Positions 25,652 to 37,200 of a stretch of DNA of 64,000 bases are shown one piece after another. This DNA comes from Pempheris klunzingeri (lineage: Eukaryota; Chordata; Actinopteri; Acropomatiformes; Pempheridae). The notes beneath the pieces were generated by a model. It worked only from the letters and a program-made list of their open reading frames with translations. It was not told the DNA's origin and did not search any database. The position numbers were made by a program, and so were the translations under genes. The stretch lies in NCBI RefSeq assembly GCF_042242105.1, contig NC_092013.1, forward strand, positions 4,211,987-4,275,986. Reading direction: 5' to 3'. Position 1 is the stretch's first letter, and each line of letters starts with the position of its first letter.

Positions 25652-27958
25652 TGTCCCTCAGGAGCCTTGCCCCTCCCAAATCAAAACAAACAAACTGAGT
25701 GGTCCTCTGATCTAATCTGGCTGGACTAAAGCCCTCCAAACAGACCGCCTGGAGCAGCTACTGCACTGGACGGAGACTTGTCCTGTCAATTTAGACAGAC
25801 TGTAACTACAATAACTTCATTTTATGGAAATTTCCATCATGAGTTCGCAAGTAAAAATGGAGTGAAACTCATTTGCATTAATATATTGGATGCGTTGGGG
25901 GTTAGCGGCAACATTTTGTGCTTTGAGCAGAAGATAAGCGCCAACTTCTAAAGACTTAAGACACGGGTACGTTTGACTTATTTAATACTGTAAGCATTGC
26001 ACTGAATACATGAGTTTATGTTTACTGACATCCAGCTGTGGTTGTAAACAGTATTTCATAGGCTGCTGCCTGGGAAAGACCGCATGTTTGGCTCTTTGAA
26101 TTCTCACCCTAAACATTCCTTCTGTTTCTGTGTTTTGACGCTCTGCTACGGTTTCGACAGTAGACTAAACTTCTCACTGGCTAGCTGTTACCCCGACACA
26201 ATGCTAAACAAATTCCTCTTCCTCAATGGCGCAACCCACCAATTGCAGTGCGGCGCTCTGTCAGCTGACCAGCGAGAGAAGATGAGGGTGAGATTAGCCC
26301 AATCAGGGGTCAGGCTGAGGTTATCACAACCACTCCAAAACTAAAACAGATGGAGAACGGAGTGCGGCACGACTCAACATCTACTGTCGGACTCGTATCT
26401 GTGGGCCATGTATTCTCCTGCTCCGCTGGACTGGAAGAATGTCAGACTTAGTTTTGAATTCTGGGTCATGTCGCTTTAACAAAATAGAGTGGGGATCAGC
26501 GAGTGTGAGGCGTATGATATGACACATGATAAGACGTGTACACCTTAAACAGTGGTTAAAGCGCTCTGTCCCTCAAAGGGACGGACGCAGAACGTAGAAA
26601 CAAACAATGCAGAATAAAGCCCACACACAAACAACAATCAAATGCCTCTTTCTCTATGCTCGTGATCACATTAGGTACATTTTAGATTAGTATAGTATAG
26701 TAGATTGCAAACACACAGCTAGTCCGCTGTCATTTTGAGCAGCAGCGACTGAATCAGCCACCGCTTTGACACATTTGGGGGCCTAAACGTATGAAGTGCT
26801 ACACACAACTGATGCTCAGCAAATTCCAAGTATTTGTTGTGGCAGTGAGGGTTTGTGATTAGCAGATATCCACATTTTTTTTTGAGCTTTTATCAGCAAA
26901 ATACAAACCTGTACTCGCTTTCTCTTGCTTCCTGGTGACGGTGCGGACCTGTCTTAAGCACGCCTCTCGGGAGTACAAATAAAAACTTGTCGAGTTTGCC
27001 CCAAGCATCACTCCTGTCGCCTGTCAGTCTGCTCTCGCTTTCCCCCCAACTTTGTCTATTTTTGCATAATTGTTTGCTTGTTTTCTTCATTATCTCTCCA
27101 TCTGGAATTCAACTCCCTGCAGTGATGCACATAAGGCCCCCCTTTCAGTCTCTTTCTCTCTCCAATTCCTTGCACCTAGATGAGATGTAATTGTGATTAA
27201 CAGCGCCATGACAAGAGGACACAAGATTTTAGTCATGACGGAAAAACAAACATAACTGGCGAGATAAAATGAGGGAAATATGTACAACATCTTATCACAG
27301 ATGCTAATTGTTTCCGTGTGGGAGGGGAGGGTGGCCGCGGAGAGGAGCAGTGCACGTGAGGGAGGGAGAGAGGAACTTGAGAATATCCTCCCTGTGCGTT
27401 TGGCCTGCGCCTGACTTCAGAGCTAAGCCCTCTCTCAAGAGAAGGTCAACACCAGGTTCAACTTTTCACCTCGGCAGCCTGAGAGAACACACTAAATACC
27501 GAGGATTACACCACAGTGCGCTGCAATATCGCCTGGCCTTCACTGCATTTCTGAGCACAACCACTCAGCACATTTCAAAACCACAAAATTCAATAAAACA
27601 TTTTCAATATAAAATAAATGCCACAACTAAATGTCTGTAGCAGTAGGGTTGGTAGGCATATTAAACACAAAATATGAGTGCATGTGCTGGAGAAGCAATA
27701 GTGTAATCTGCCATAAACATTAGGCTGTTAGTGATGTGTGTCAGATGAAGCTTAATTACACTTAAATTATGCAGGTTAAAACTGCATTTTGATTAAATTT
27801 TGGTGACATCAGTTAACTCACAAAGTCAGCAGAACATCAAAGGCTACACCAAAGGCCCGTGTCAGCCTCCTGCACTGCAGGGCCGAGTGGGCAGACTACA
27901 GTGGCAGTGACCCTTACTTTAACTTTTGGGGACCGTGTCTACTGGTGCAGAGCATATG

Positions 27959-27996
27959 CGAGTGTGCGCGCATGTTTCTACATGCGCGCACACTCG
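27959..27996. other. Perfect 17-bp inverted repeat (hairpin, CG-alternating)
   Basis: CGAGTGTGCGCGCATGT is followed by a four-base TTCT loop and its exact reverse complement. Most of each arm alternates purine and pyrimidine (GTGTGCGCGCATG), so besides a cruciform it could form Z-DNA. The arms also contain GCGCATG/CATGCGC, close to half of an NRF1-type site. Any function is inference. Confidence 0.85.
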
Positions 27997-28664
27997 TGTG
28001 TGTGGGTATGGCGATGTCAGCGCCGGTCAGGTGTAACTGAACAGACAGACAGACAGACAGGCAGGCGGCCGGCTGGCGTCAGCGGCCACACGCCTGTCAC
28101 GACACACCACACGCCGGGGAGACGCATACCGCAGCACCCACACTGCATACACACAATGAGCGCTCAGTCCCCCGCATCACGCACCAGCGGCAGCAGCAAT
28201 GTGAAATATTCACACAGGGACAAAAGGTAGAGAGGCTGGCGGGGGGGGGGGGGGGGGGGAGACCTGGGAGGTGAGGACGGGAGGGAAGGGTTCAAGAGAG
28301 CAGGGCTGAAATGGTGACATGAAACAATAACTTGTGACAAACTTGAGCGTTCAGATAAATCTCTCACTGCGCCGCTGTTTCAGCATTTTTGCATTTTTAA
28401 ATACAACAAGAAAACCTTTCATGTGGGACAACTGTCTCAAAACACGACATTTATTTTGAGACTAAAAACTTGTCAAAATATTCTAGTCAACAGCTTTAAT
28501 TTGAGAATAATTTTATAACTACTTGTACTTTCATCTAATCTATTTAGCCTGTTATGCAATTAATCAATCAACACAGCAGTTGTTTCAATCATGCATGAAG
28601 GAAAAACTCTTCTCAAATGTGCGTATTTTCTGCTTTTCTCTCTTTTGCATTATTGTGAATTGAA

Positions 28665-28860
28665 TGTTTTTGGTTGTTGACCGTTGGTTTGACCAAATAA
28701 TCTGTTTCAAAATGTCACTTTGGACACTTGGAACATGTGACGGCTGTTTTTCACTATTCTCTGTCGTTTAATAGACTGAAAAACAAGCAGATTAACCAAA
28801 AAATAACCAAGAGATTGATCCATTTTGAAAACAATCCTCAGTTGCAGCACTAATCACCGC
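28665..28860 (-). repeat. Dispersed AT-rich repeat, same type as near 17 kb
   Basis: It contains TTTGACCAAATAATCTGTTTC, a GTCACTTTGGACACTTGGAA block, GTGACGGCTGTTTTTCACTA and ATAGACTGAAAAACAAGCAG, and ends at CCTCAGTTGCAGCACTAA. These match the reverse reading of the teleost repeat family seen at 16,880-17,220. It is noncoding. Confidence 0.6.
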
Positions 28861-29310
28861 TTTAATTTCCTTCCTCATGATATTGCAGCACCTATTTGTC
28901 TTTACGTGTAATTAAATACAAGCAGGCAATGCTCTGGTGCTTTATATGAACTGAAAAACTTATTGGAGAAAAATATTTACTCACATCAGTAAAACCGCAG
29001 TCTGGAGATGCTACAGATGTTTCACAGCTCTCTCCCGCCCTCTGGTGGAGCAGCAGGTTATCTACGCCGAGGCCCGGCCTTTGATGCACACTCTCCTTAT
29101 CAAAACTTCCCTCAGCTCGGGCTGACCTGATGTTTCTGACCTTATGGGGATCTGGGGGATGAAGAGCAAAGATATTAATGTCAGCCATGTGTGAAGAAGT
29201 CGCTCGAGCTTTTTCCGCAACCAGGGGCCGAACAGAGTACAGTGGGGGCCTCTCAAGCTATCGCCGACACCCTGAGCCCCGCACATCTGGTGTTAATCAG
29301 CAAAGCTTAC

Positions 29311-29351
29311 GCAAACACACACGTACACACACGTACACACACACACACACA

Positions 29352-29390
<39 letters not shown>

Positions 29391-29409
29391 ACACACACGT
29401 ACACACAGG
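29311..29409. repeat. Compound (AC)n microsatellite with periodic GTAC
   Basis: AC dinucleotides are interrupted at several places by CGTAC, giving a higher-order ACACACACGTAC pattern over about 100 bases. The threonine/histidine-rich frames are artefacts. Confidence 0.95.
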
Positions 29410-29559
29410 CAAACACTTCTGCAAAGATCCCCTTAAGAAAATCCCTCTCAACTCCTGAACTTCCGACATGACTGAGGTCAGCACACTTGCCCCGGCTCTA
29501 TTAGTACACACACCACAGCCATGTAATAAGAGCTGGTGAGTTGTTACAGTACGTGGAGT

Positions 29560-29568
<9 letters not shown>

Positions 29569-29597
<29 letters not shown>
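29569..29597. repeat. (CT)n(CA)n microsatellite
   Basis: A short CTCTCT run passes directly into about 13 CA units. Confidence 0.9.
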
Positions 29598-29602
<5 letters not shown>

Positions 29603-30099
29603 ACATTTTATATTCACTGCATGGGGGAAAGTGCAGCTTTTCAGAGGCAGACAATGGGGGTCAAATTTTAACCCATACTAAAATTTCTTCTACTAAATGA
29701 CAAAGCTTAACACCACTGCGTGTACTAATGGCATTCATGGACTTGGCAAAAGAGAGATAAAGACAGAAAAGAGACTTTAAATTATTGTTAATATTCAATG
29801 CTATTGTAAACTTGCAATAATTACCTGGCAATTAGCTGACGAATTGAAGAAACTGGATTATAATTCTGCCCCAGAAGACATTAAGGAAAAACATTTCTGC
29901 TGTTTTAAATTATTCGACTGATTAGAATCCGATAAATGCAGAAGATTAAAGAATAAGTGATGAAGGGGGAACAAAGCTACAGGGCATTTTTGACAGAAGA
30001 CACATTTTGACATGACACAGTAGGAAAAGAAAGCACAAACATAAATAATAAAATCTATAGGGGCTGAATTCCATTTAGCTGCTTCAGTTTCAGTTTCTT

Positions 30100-30177
30100 T
30101 TACTTATGTAGAATGAGTGATATTCCCCCCGGGGATCAATAAAGTATTTCTATCTATCTATCTATCTATCTATCTGT
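30100..30177 (+). repeat. Retroposon 3' tail with (TATC)n
   Basis: A CCCCCCGGGGATCAATAAAG segment followed by a TATC microsatellite is the typical 3' terminus of teleost non-LTR retroposon copies. Only the tail is present. Confidence 0.6.
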
Positions 30178-30339
30178 TCATCACTTTATTATTGCAGCTG
30201 GTAAAGGTGACGCCAATTTTTATTTATTCATATTCATTTTATATATACGGCTGGGTAGCTTGAGAATTCTGCCTGAGGACCAATAAATCTTCACTGATAT
30301 AATAATATCATAATCTATTAATTGATTACATTATACTAC

Positions 30340-30512
30340 TATATACTAAATTGCCCCTCAGGTGTGAGTGTGATCGCTTGTCTGTCTCTATGTGTCGGCC
30401 CTGTGATTGACTGGTGACCAGTCCAGGATGCACCCAAAGTCAGCTGGGATTGTCTCCAGCCCGCCCGCGACCCCGAAGGATAAGCGGTATAAACAATGGA
30501 TGGATGGATTAT
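30340..30512 (+). repeat. Dispersed repeat, 3' half of the B-box family
   Basis: It starts with CTAAATTGCCCCTCAGGTGTGAGTGTG, continues through CGGCCCTGTGATTGACTGGTGACC and AAAGTCAGCTGGGATTGTCT, and ends in CCCCGAAGGATAAGCGGTAT plus AATGGATGGATGG. It overlaps in content with the copy at 6587-6755 but retains the part deleted there. Confidence 0.7.
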
Positions 30513-31591
30513 GTATTATTAATATGAGTCACTAAAGAAGTCACTAAAGCTGTCAGATAAATGTAGCAGAGTGAAAAAACACAATATTTGAAACAGAAAT
30601 ACTAAAGTCAAGTACCTCAGATCTGTACTCATGACGAGACGTTACAGGCAAAAACACTGTTAATTCATTCACTGACAACTTTGAGGTTTTCGGCCATTTT
30701 GCTTCCATAAAATGTTTTTCAGACGAGTGGAAAGAAAAAATCCAAAATACACATTTAGGGGTTTATTTCACTACACTTTGTCTGTAGGTGTTTGTAGATT
30801 CCTTTATAATTTTTTTTTTTTTTTTTTTTTAATATTTTCTCCAAAATAGTTTTTTTTTGTCACTCTGAGCCAGAAATCTCTACTTCAGTCCTCACATACA
30901 GCAAACTTTCCAGTTTTATTCCTATCATCTGTATCCAGAGGGGGTTGTTCATACACCATTCATAGGCTGATTTACACAACGTTGCATCCCTAAAAAGAGG
31001 ACTGTTAAAAAAACTGTTTTTTAATGGTTATTTTCTGATTTAACGAGTGTTACAAAAAACAAGATATCAAACTGTAAAGACCTTTGTCTCTAATATGACA
31101 AAATAAAACAAGATGATCAGATGTCTGATCTCTAAATGTATGCAAATCAGCACATACTTAATTAAATACTGCCTCATTTGCATGACTAGTAAAATAATTA
31201 GTAGTCAGTAAACCTGCAAAACAAAGAAAACAACTCTTAATGCAACTAATCAACTGGGAAAGTTTTATTTTAACACCTTATAGTTACATTTTTATTCACC
31301 TGCTGTGTCTTGCCTTCAAGTAAAGAGCCAGATGGAGCTTACCTGGCAGCAGAAGTCTGTTATTGATCCTCTATCAGCTCCATGTCACCTGTCCGGTCCT
31401 CTACTCCTCAGGTGAGATCCAACCTGTGCAGAAACAGTCCACTGAGCCACTAAGACGCTTCTGTGAGGCTACACACGCTTCACTGATGCTGTAGATAAAT
31501 GTGAGGCCATTATAGTGTTTAAAAACTAACTTATTATTATTTATTGGGCTCATTTTTAAATTCCTGCCGTTGTTGTTGTTGGAGGTAAAAA
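30513..31591. other. Noncoding stretch
   Basis: AT-rich, with a poly-T run near 30,810-30,831. I see no gene or recognisable element. Confidence 0.5.
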
Positions 31592-31672
31592 CTTTAGCTA
31601 GCTTGTGCGGGGCTAACTTTAGCTAGCTTGTGCGGGGCTAACTTTAGCTAGCTTGTGCGGGGCTAACTTTAG
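31592..31672 (+). repeat. 25-bp tandem repeat (about 3.2 copies)
   Basis: The unit CTTTAGCTAGCTTGTGCGGGGCTAA is repeated three times without change, followed by a partial CTTTAG. The contained GCTAGC/TTAGCTAGC text is common around fish promoters and 5' UTRs. Exact identity between units points to recent expansion. Confidence 0.9.
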
Positions 31673-31839
31673 TTTTTAGCTAGTGGTAGTTAGCGCTGCT
31701 CGTTATCGCGTTGACTCATCGGTTAGTGTCCTTTTAGTGTTTTAATTTGTACAAGTGAAACATAATGTTTGAAAATACCTCCAGTGCAGCTCAAATTTCA
31801 CTTTTATGCAGCTTGGCAAACAGTAGTTTTGTGTCTTCT

Positions 31840-31910
31840 TCGCGTCGATGCGGCGGCGGCGGCGCATCAAGCTGCGCTGAGCTCACTGCTGCCCCCTGCG
31901 GCCACACAGG
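31840..31910 (+). other. GC-rich patch with (CGG)n
   Basis: A GCGGCGGCGGCGGCGC run with neighbouring CpGs, unlike the AT-rich surroundings. It may mark a small CpG island or promoter region together with the tandem repeat 200 bases upstream. There is no TATA box or clear initiator to prove it. Confidence 0.4.
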
Positions 31911-32120
31911 GTATCACACCCACAGCGCACCGGCCTGTTACATTAGATCAACCCTGTCATGCATAGAGGTCACTGCAGTGTACAGCTATGCAAAATTCTT
32001 GTATATGCATGAGTTTTGATGGCATAGTTGCACATCAGCCACTACAGTGGAAGCTACTGCATCATCTCATACACGGACTGCTACCCAGTGGGAAGCCACT
32101 GCAAAGTGAAAAAAAACAAG

Positions 32121-33943
32121 ATGGCCGACAGACAGCCAGAAACACCAAGTTGCTCATTTTTTTCTGTTCAAACCTTCCATAAAAAGAAACCCTTGCAGGT
32201 AAGAAACATATGGGGACATCAAGTAACATCTAAAGAGTCATGCAATTGCTAAATTTTCCAAGTATTGATTTTATATTCGTAGAAAATTATGATTAATCAC
32301 ATGTCCACTGAATTGTACATCATGCATCACCAGCTAGATTTCAACCACTAGACATGTAAAAATATTAACGATGAATTTAACGATGAATAAAAACACTTAT
32401 TAAAAAAGTCCTGACTGAGGTTACTATAATTAATGCATGAGAGGGTTAAAGTAGAAGTAAAAATGATGATAAAAATGATGAAAAATGATGATACACATGA
32501 TGCCCCATAATGATTGTTAAAGCTTTACAGGAATGTATATGTGTACTAGATTTCAAATGTTCTGAAGTACATGTACATGCTGAGGAGTTATTCAGATCAT
32601 TTACCCATAAGAACCCTTTTCTGCTTTAAGTAAAACTATGGTGGATATAAAACTAAACACTAAATGGACCATGAGGAACTAATTTCTGAACTTATTTCTG
32701 AGATTCTACCCCTAATGTCCGAGATCTGAAATGTTAACTATGTGTCACGCCATCAGCTTTTTCATAAAATATGGTCAGGACAGGTTAATTGTAATCTAAG
32801 ACAGTATCAGAATTGTTAAATTGTTTGAAACGTACCTTTTAATAACAAAAACAAGCTGTTTAAAATCAGCTGGTTGTGTCGAAGGTGTTAATCAGGCAGA
32901 ATAACATTTTGGAAACGGTGTCCTGGGAAGAAAGAATACTTGCAATATCCTGTGCAGTACACGTGTATATATTCTGTATTTTTTCCTCATGTTTTTATAT
33001 TTGTATTTATTTCTATATTTGTTATATCCCTTGTTTTTGCACTACTTCTCTTACTGACACGTTTTCTGTCTACGTACGCGTTTAACAAGTGAATTTCCCC
33101 AATGTGGGATTAATAAAGTCTCTCTTATCTTATCTTATCTTATCTTATCTAAATAGTGAGAAATTCAGTTTCAGTCAATCGATTAATTGATTAATCAATG
33201 ATCTGTTTCAGCTGTACTTGCTTTTGTAGTCAAATTTATGTCAAAAGATCATATTTTATAAGCTCCTCGTGTGTTTTGTATGTTAAATAGAATGAAAAAT
33301 AAAATAACTGATCGTTAAAACTGCACAAAAACACATTATTTCCCTCTGAAATGTCGTGATGTAGATTTAGAGGCATGAAAAGAGAAGACTCACCTCAGAA
33401 TTGTGCTCAACTATAGTACTTTTTACCACTGACCTCTAATCTGACTCAAATTAAAACTTTTTGTAGTTATACTGAATTAATTGTTTTAAGATCTGTCAGT
33501 CAAACACAAACTGGTGTTCTTGTGTATTTATTATTATTTTAAGTGTACATTTTCTTACCTTTAACATAATAAAAACCCTTGTGGCTGAATGAATCTAGTT
33601 CAGACAGAGCACATCCACAGTTGATGGCCGTTTAAAGATTATTTCTCTCTATTGGTGCATCAGAAGCAGAATGATTACTTTATTAATCCCCTTGTTTTTT
33701 GCAGAACTGCATCCACACACAGGACCTGTAGACGTGTGAAGTGAACCCCCGGAGGTTAACCGGCACCTCTAACTCCCAGTCAGAGTCACAGAGAGTCGAG
33801 GAGAGGCAGCGAGCGGGTGTTTGTTCTGCTCACACCAGTGTAGACGTTCCCAGCACCTCCCATCCAAGACAGTGGATCAAGTGGAACATGATAAGGCTAA
33901 AGAGTGATGGTGAACTGGTCAAACAGTCCGGAAGGAAAAGTTA
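32121..33943 (+). other. Possible two-exon 5' region of an unidentified transcript
   Basis: An ATG in a strong initiation context (A at -3, G at +4) at 32,121 opens 26 codons ending at a clean donor (CAG, then GTAAGA) at 32,198. A pyrimidine-rich acceptor ending TTTTTTGCAG lies at 33,704, and a consensus donor (GTAAGT) follows at 33,943. Joined in phase, the frame meets a stop after eight further codons, so this would be a 34-residue frame: an upstream ORF, a noncoding transcript, or a chance pairing of splice-like sites. It could supply 5' UTR exons to the ITIH gene that starts 335 bases further on. I do not recognise the peptide. Confidence 0.25.
33085..33152 (+). repeat. Retroposon 3' tail with (TTATC)n
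   Basis: GAATTTCCCCAATGTGGGAT, TTAATAAAGTCTCTC and then TTATC pentamers: a typical tail of a teleost non-LTR retroposon copy. The body of the element is not recognisable upstream. Confidence 0.6.
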
Positions 33944-34278
33944 GTAAGTACCAGCCATAAAAACTTTAATTGGTGTTCACTCTATTTGATGATATGATCA
34001 ACATTATCTAACTGTGGAGAAGAAATAACTATTCAGGAAAGAGAACATCCCGTGATTTATATAGCCTTAAAGCCTGTACACAATCACACACAGGCACCTT
34101 ACAGTGAAGTAATTATGGCATGTCAGGCAGTTACTCACACAACCGTGAGAGCTGCAGAGACAGAGGGTCCCTCCTCCTGCACAGAGTGGGCGGGGAAGAC
34201 ATAGTCGCCATATTCCTGGAATTCCTTCCACACTTGTTTTCGGCCATGCCGCAGCAGAGGCTCCTCTGTTTTCCAGAC

Positions 34279-37200
34279 ATGCTTGAAGTGTGGAGAGTCA
34301 TGCTGCTGTGGGTTTTCTTCTCTATCTGCCTTCCAGCTCAGGCTCAGGGAGCTCTGGTTATTTCCAGCAGAGATGCTCAGACACAGGTATTTAAAATAAG
34401 CTGCATGTAAACAAATGTACGTTTTGTTATTTTCAAATAACAATAATATAATATTTGTCAGCTGATGCTAATTGCCAGTCTACAAACTGTCTATAAAAGC
34501 CTGGCACCCAGAAAGTGATTTGCTTTGCGTGCCTGGAAGCAGCAACAGCATTTTCCCTGAAAAAGGAATCAAAGAACATCGATTTAGAGGGTATAATTAC
34601 CAAAACTGTGCTCAAGAAAACTGTGCTCAGTGTTTGGGAACACCAAAACAGTGACAGTTGAAAGGAGACATCCTTTAAGACTATTTAGATACAGACATAT
34701 AGTGATTGTTTGGGAGTGTGATTTTATTTTTGGTAAAAAAGATACTTTTAGGTACAATGGAGCTTCGTAGAAAAGATCCTCAGTGGACTAAAACATCAGA
34801 TTTATGTTACGGTGTGATGCAAAATCAATTCAAGTCTGTTAGACCAGACTTGAGACTTCACTCAAGGAGTTGGGACTTGACTTTGGGGGCGTGCCAGTTC
34901 CTTTAGCGCAAGTCCAAGCAAATATCCATCCATCCATTATCTATACTGCTTATTCCAGGTGTTCCAGGTTCAAACCGGGATTTGAACCTGGAACCTTCTT
35001 TCTGTGAGGCAACAGTGCTGACCACACGCACCACCACCGCAAGCAAATATGGGTCCGAATGATTAAAGGTGTGCAGCTATCAATGTCTTATTTACTTATT
35101 GTTTCCAACCGTTGCATCCCACCGTAACATAAATCTAATGTTTTAGTCTACTGAGGATTTTTTCTGTACCTAAAAGTATCTTTTTACCAAAAATAAAATC
35201 ACACTCCCAAACAATCACTATATAGCTGAATTTAAATAGTTTCAACAGATTGAAACTATGCATTGTTGGACTTGCACGCCTCCAAAGTCAAGTCCCAACT
35301 CCTTGAGCGTCCAAGGAAAGTCTCAGTCTTACTGTCGGTGATTCCTAACAATGGGTCCTGATAATTAAAGGTGTGCTTTTGCTTTCAAGTCTCAAGTCTG
35401 GTCCTCAGAAGACTGACAGCAGTCAAGTCCAAGTCAAGTCTCAAATCTTCAGTTCTGACCGAAGGCCCATGTGCTCTCTCCATTAACAGTGACCTTACAT
35501 GTTCATTGCAGGTCACAGTGAACGAGATGGGTCTGGTCAATCTGTGCAATCTGTGTATGAATTTTCAACAAATTTATATGATGAATTCTTAGCTGCTGCT
35601 CAAAGAAACCAAGATGTTTTTCTCAAGGTTGACAAAGTAGGTCTGAGACAGGCCAAAGAGACGCAGTGTACACAGTGTGGGGCTCATTTCTGCATCTCTG
35701 TTTGTCTCAAGTTCAACAATAACACCGTAAGAAATCAACTGAAGAAGTGGCTGAGAAACTAGTTTCTCTATTACAACAGGGCTCAATAGACCAGAATGCA
35801 ATGCAGTTGTAGCTGCAGCTAACCATGTCCTGTCATGACCTTGTCATAACATCACCCACCTTCAGTAGTTGCCGCTGTGTCTTTCTCTGCCTCTAACATG
35901 TGCAAACACACCTGCTCCACATAAAGCCAAGTTCACAACTCCAGTTTGCCAGACTTCTTTTACCAACCTGTTAATTGTGTGACCGCTACATCCCACGTTC
36001 TTTTCCTATAACGGCCGTCTTCTCTCCTTTATCTGATTCTGGGTCCACACCTTGTTTTCCAGACGTGTTTATACAATGCTTCGTTAATGTTCTTGAAAAA
36101 CTTGTTATCAAAGACACATTGCTTACCACAGAGATGGCAACGAGTATCAAAACCATGGATTCAGAGATTCAAATAGGGCCTGCTGATGTATTGTTGGTAT
36201 GATCATGTGTATTTTTCATGCCAAGGTGTAACTGACAGGAAACACTTAATCTCTGGATTAGTAATTGCAAATCTTCAAACATTTGATGCACACCTCTTTC
36301 CCGCTTTTCCTTTCTCAACACAATGTGTTCCAGGAGGCCAGAGAAGCAATGGGCACCAGGTCAATAAAGGTACTCAGCTTAAAAATACTACTAACAAAAG
36401 CATGAAGTACTATTTTGTCTGTCAAGGTGCTGTGTTTACATGTCACTCATTTTTACATTTTAACACTCTTTCTCTTCCACAGAAAAGAAGCATAGACTCT
36501 GCAAATGTAAGGATTTATATACGACCTTTCCTAACAACAAAGCATTTATACATTGATGTTAATGTATCGTTGATTAACAACTGTGAAACCTGGATGCAAT
36601 AATTCAATACACACAAGATCACGATCAGGATGACTGGTAGCCTCTATCTACAGTAGTGGTATTGTTTTCAAAATGAAGTCCACATTTTTTAACAAACATC
36701 ATTGCTTCCAGATGCCACTTGTTCCGCTCTTCCCTCTGCGGTGTCCACTGGAATGTATTTATTTTCTCTTTGCTTTAGCGCAGACAGTAAACATGCTGGA
36801 AGTGATTCATCTCATCTGGGTTTTGTTCCTTTCAAAGTTTGTCAGCATGACAACCTCTAAAAGTTTCATCGTACATTGTGTTTAGAGGAAAGTGACCTTC
36901 CTCTGTTTTGTGGCCTGAAATATTCTGTGTTGCGACATTTGATCCAGGATTCAGTAGAAAGACAACAATAGGCTGCCAGTCCTCTCGGCCACCAGTGTTG
37001 CTCGTTGGCTGCAAAACTGACATGATATTTTAGAAATTCTGTGATTGTGATTTATTGATGTTAAAACACCCTAAAGAAAACATTTTTCCGTCCGTCCTTT
37101 CAGATGGTGGAGGTGTACAGCGTGACGGTGGACTGCACTGTGACGTCTCGTTTCGCCCACACCGTCATGACCTCCAAGGCTCTGAACAAAGCAAACTCCT

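Larger units (their letters stand above)
20346..28664. other. Gene-poor noncoding stretch
   Basis: No convincing exon or RNA gene was found. The stretch is rich in simple sequence: a G-rich patch near 21,691, (GT)n near 21,975, 22,415, 24,778 and 25,587, (CT)n near 23,604, (ACAG)n near 28,042 and a poly-G run near 28,240. The open frames of 100-131 codons (for example 23,917-24,312) show no recognisable domain. Confidence 0.5.
28861..30099. other. Noncoding stretch with CA repeats
   Basis: No exon is recognised. It is dominated by two CA microsatellite blocks (29,311-29,409 and 29,569-29,597) and otherwise AT-rich unique sequence. Confidence 0.5.

Noticed and set aside
29311..29409. CRISPR-like periodic array
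   Set aside because: The period comes from GTAC interruptions in an AC microsatellite; there are no unique spacers or cas genes.
35499..35762. 87-codon open frame in intron 1 of ITIH gene 1
   Set aside because: No recognisable domain and not needed for the ITIH reading frame, which joins exon 1 to exon 2 in phase.
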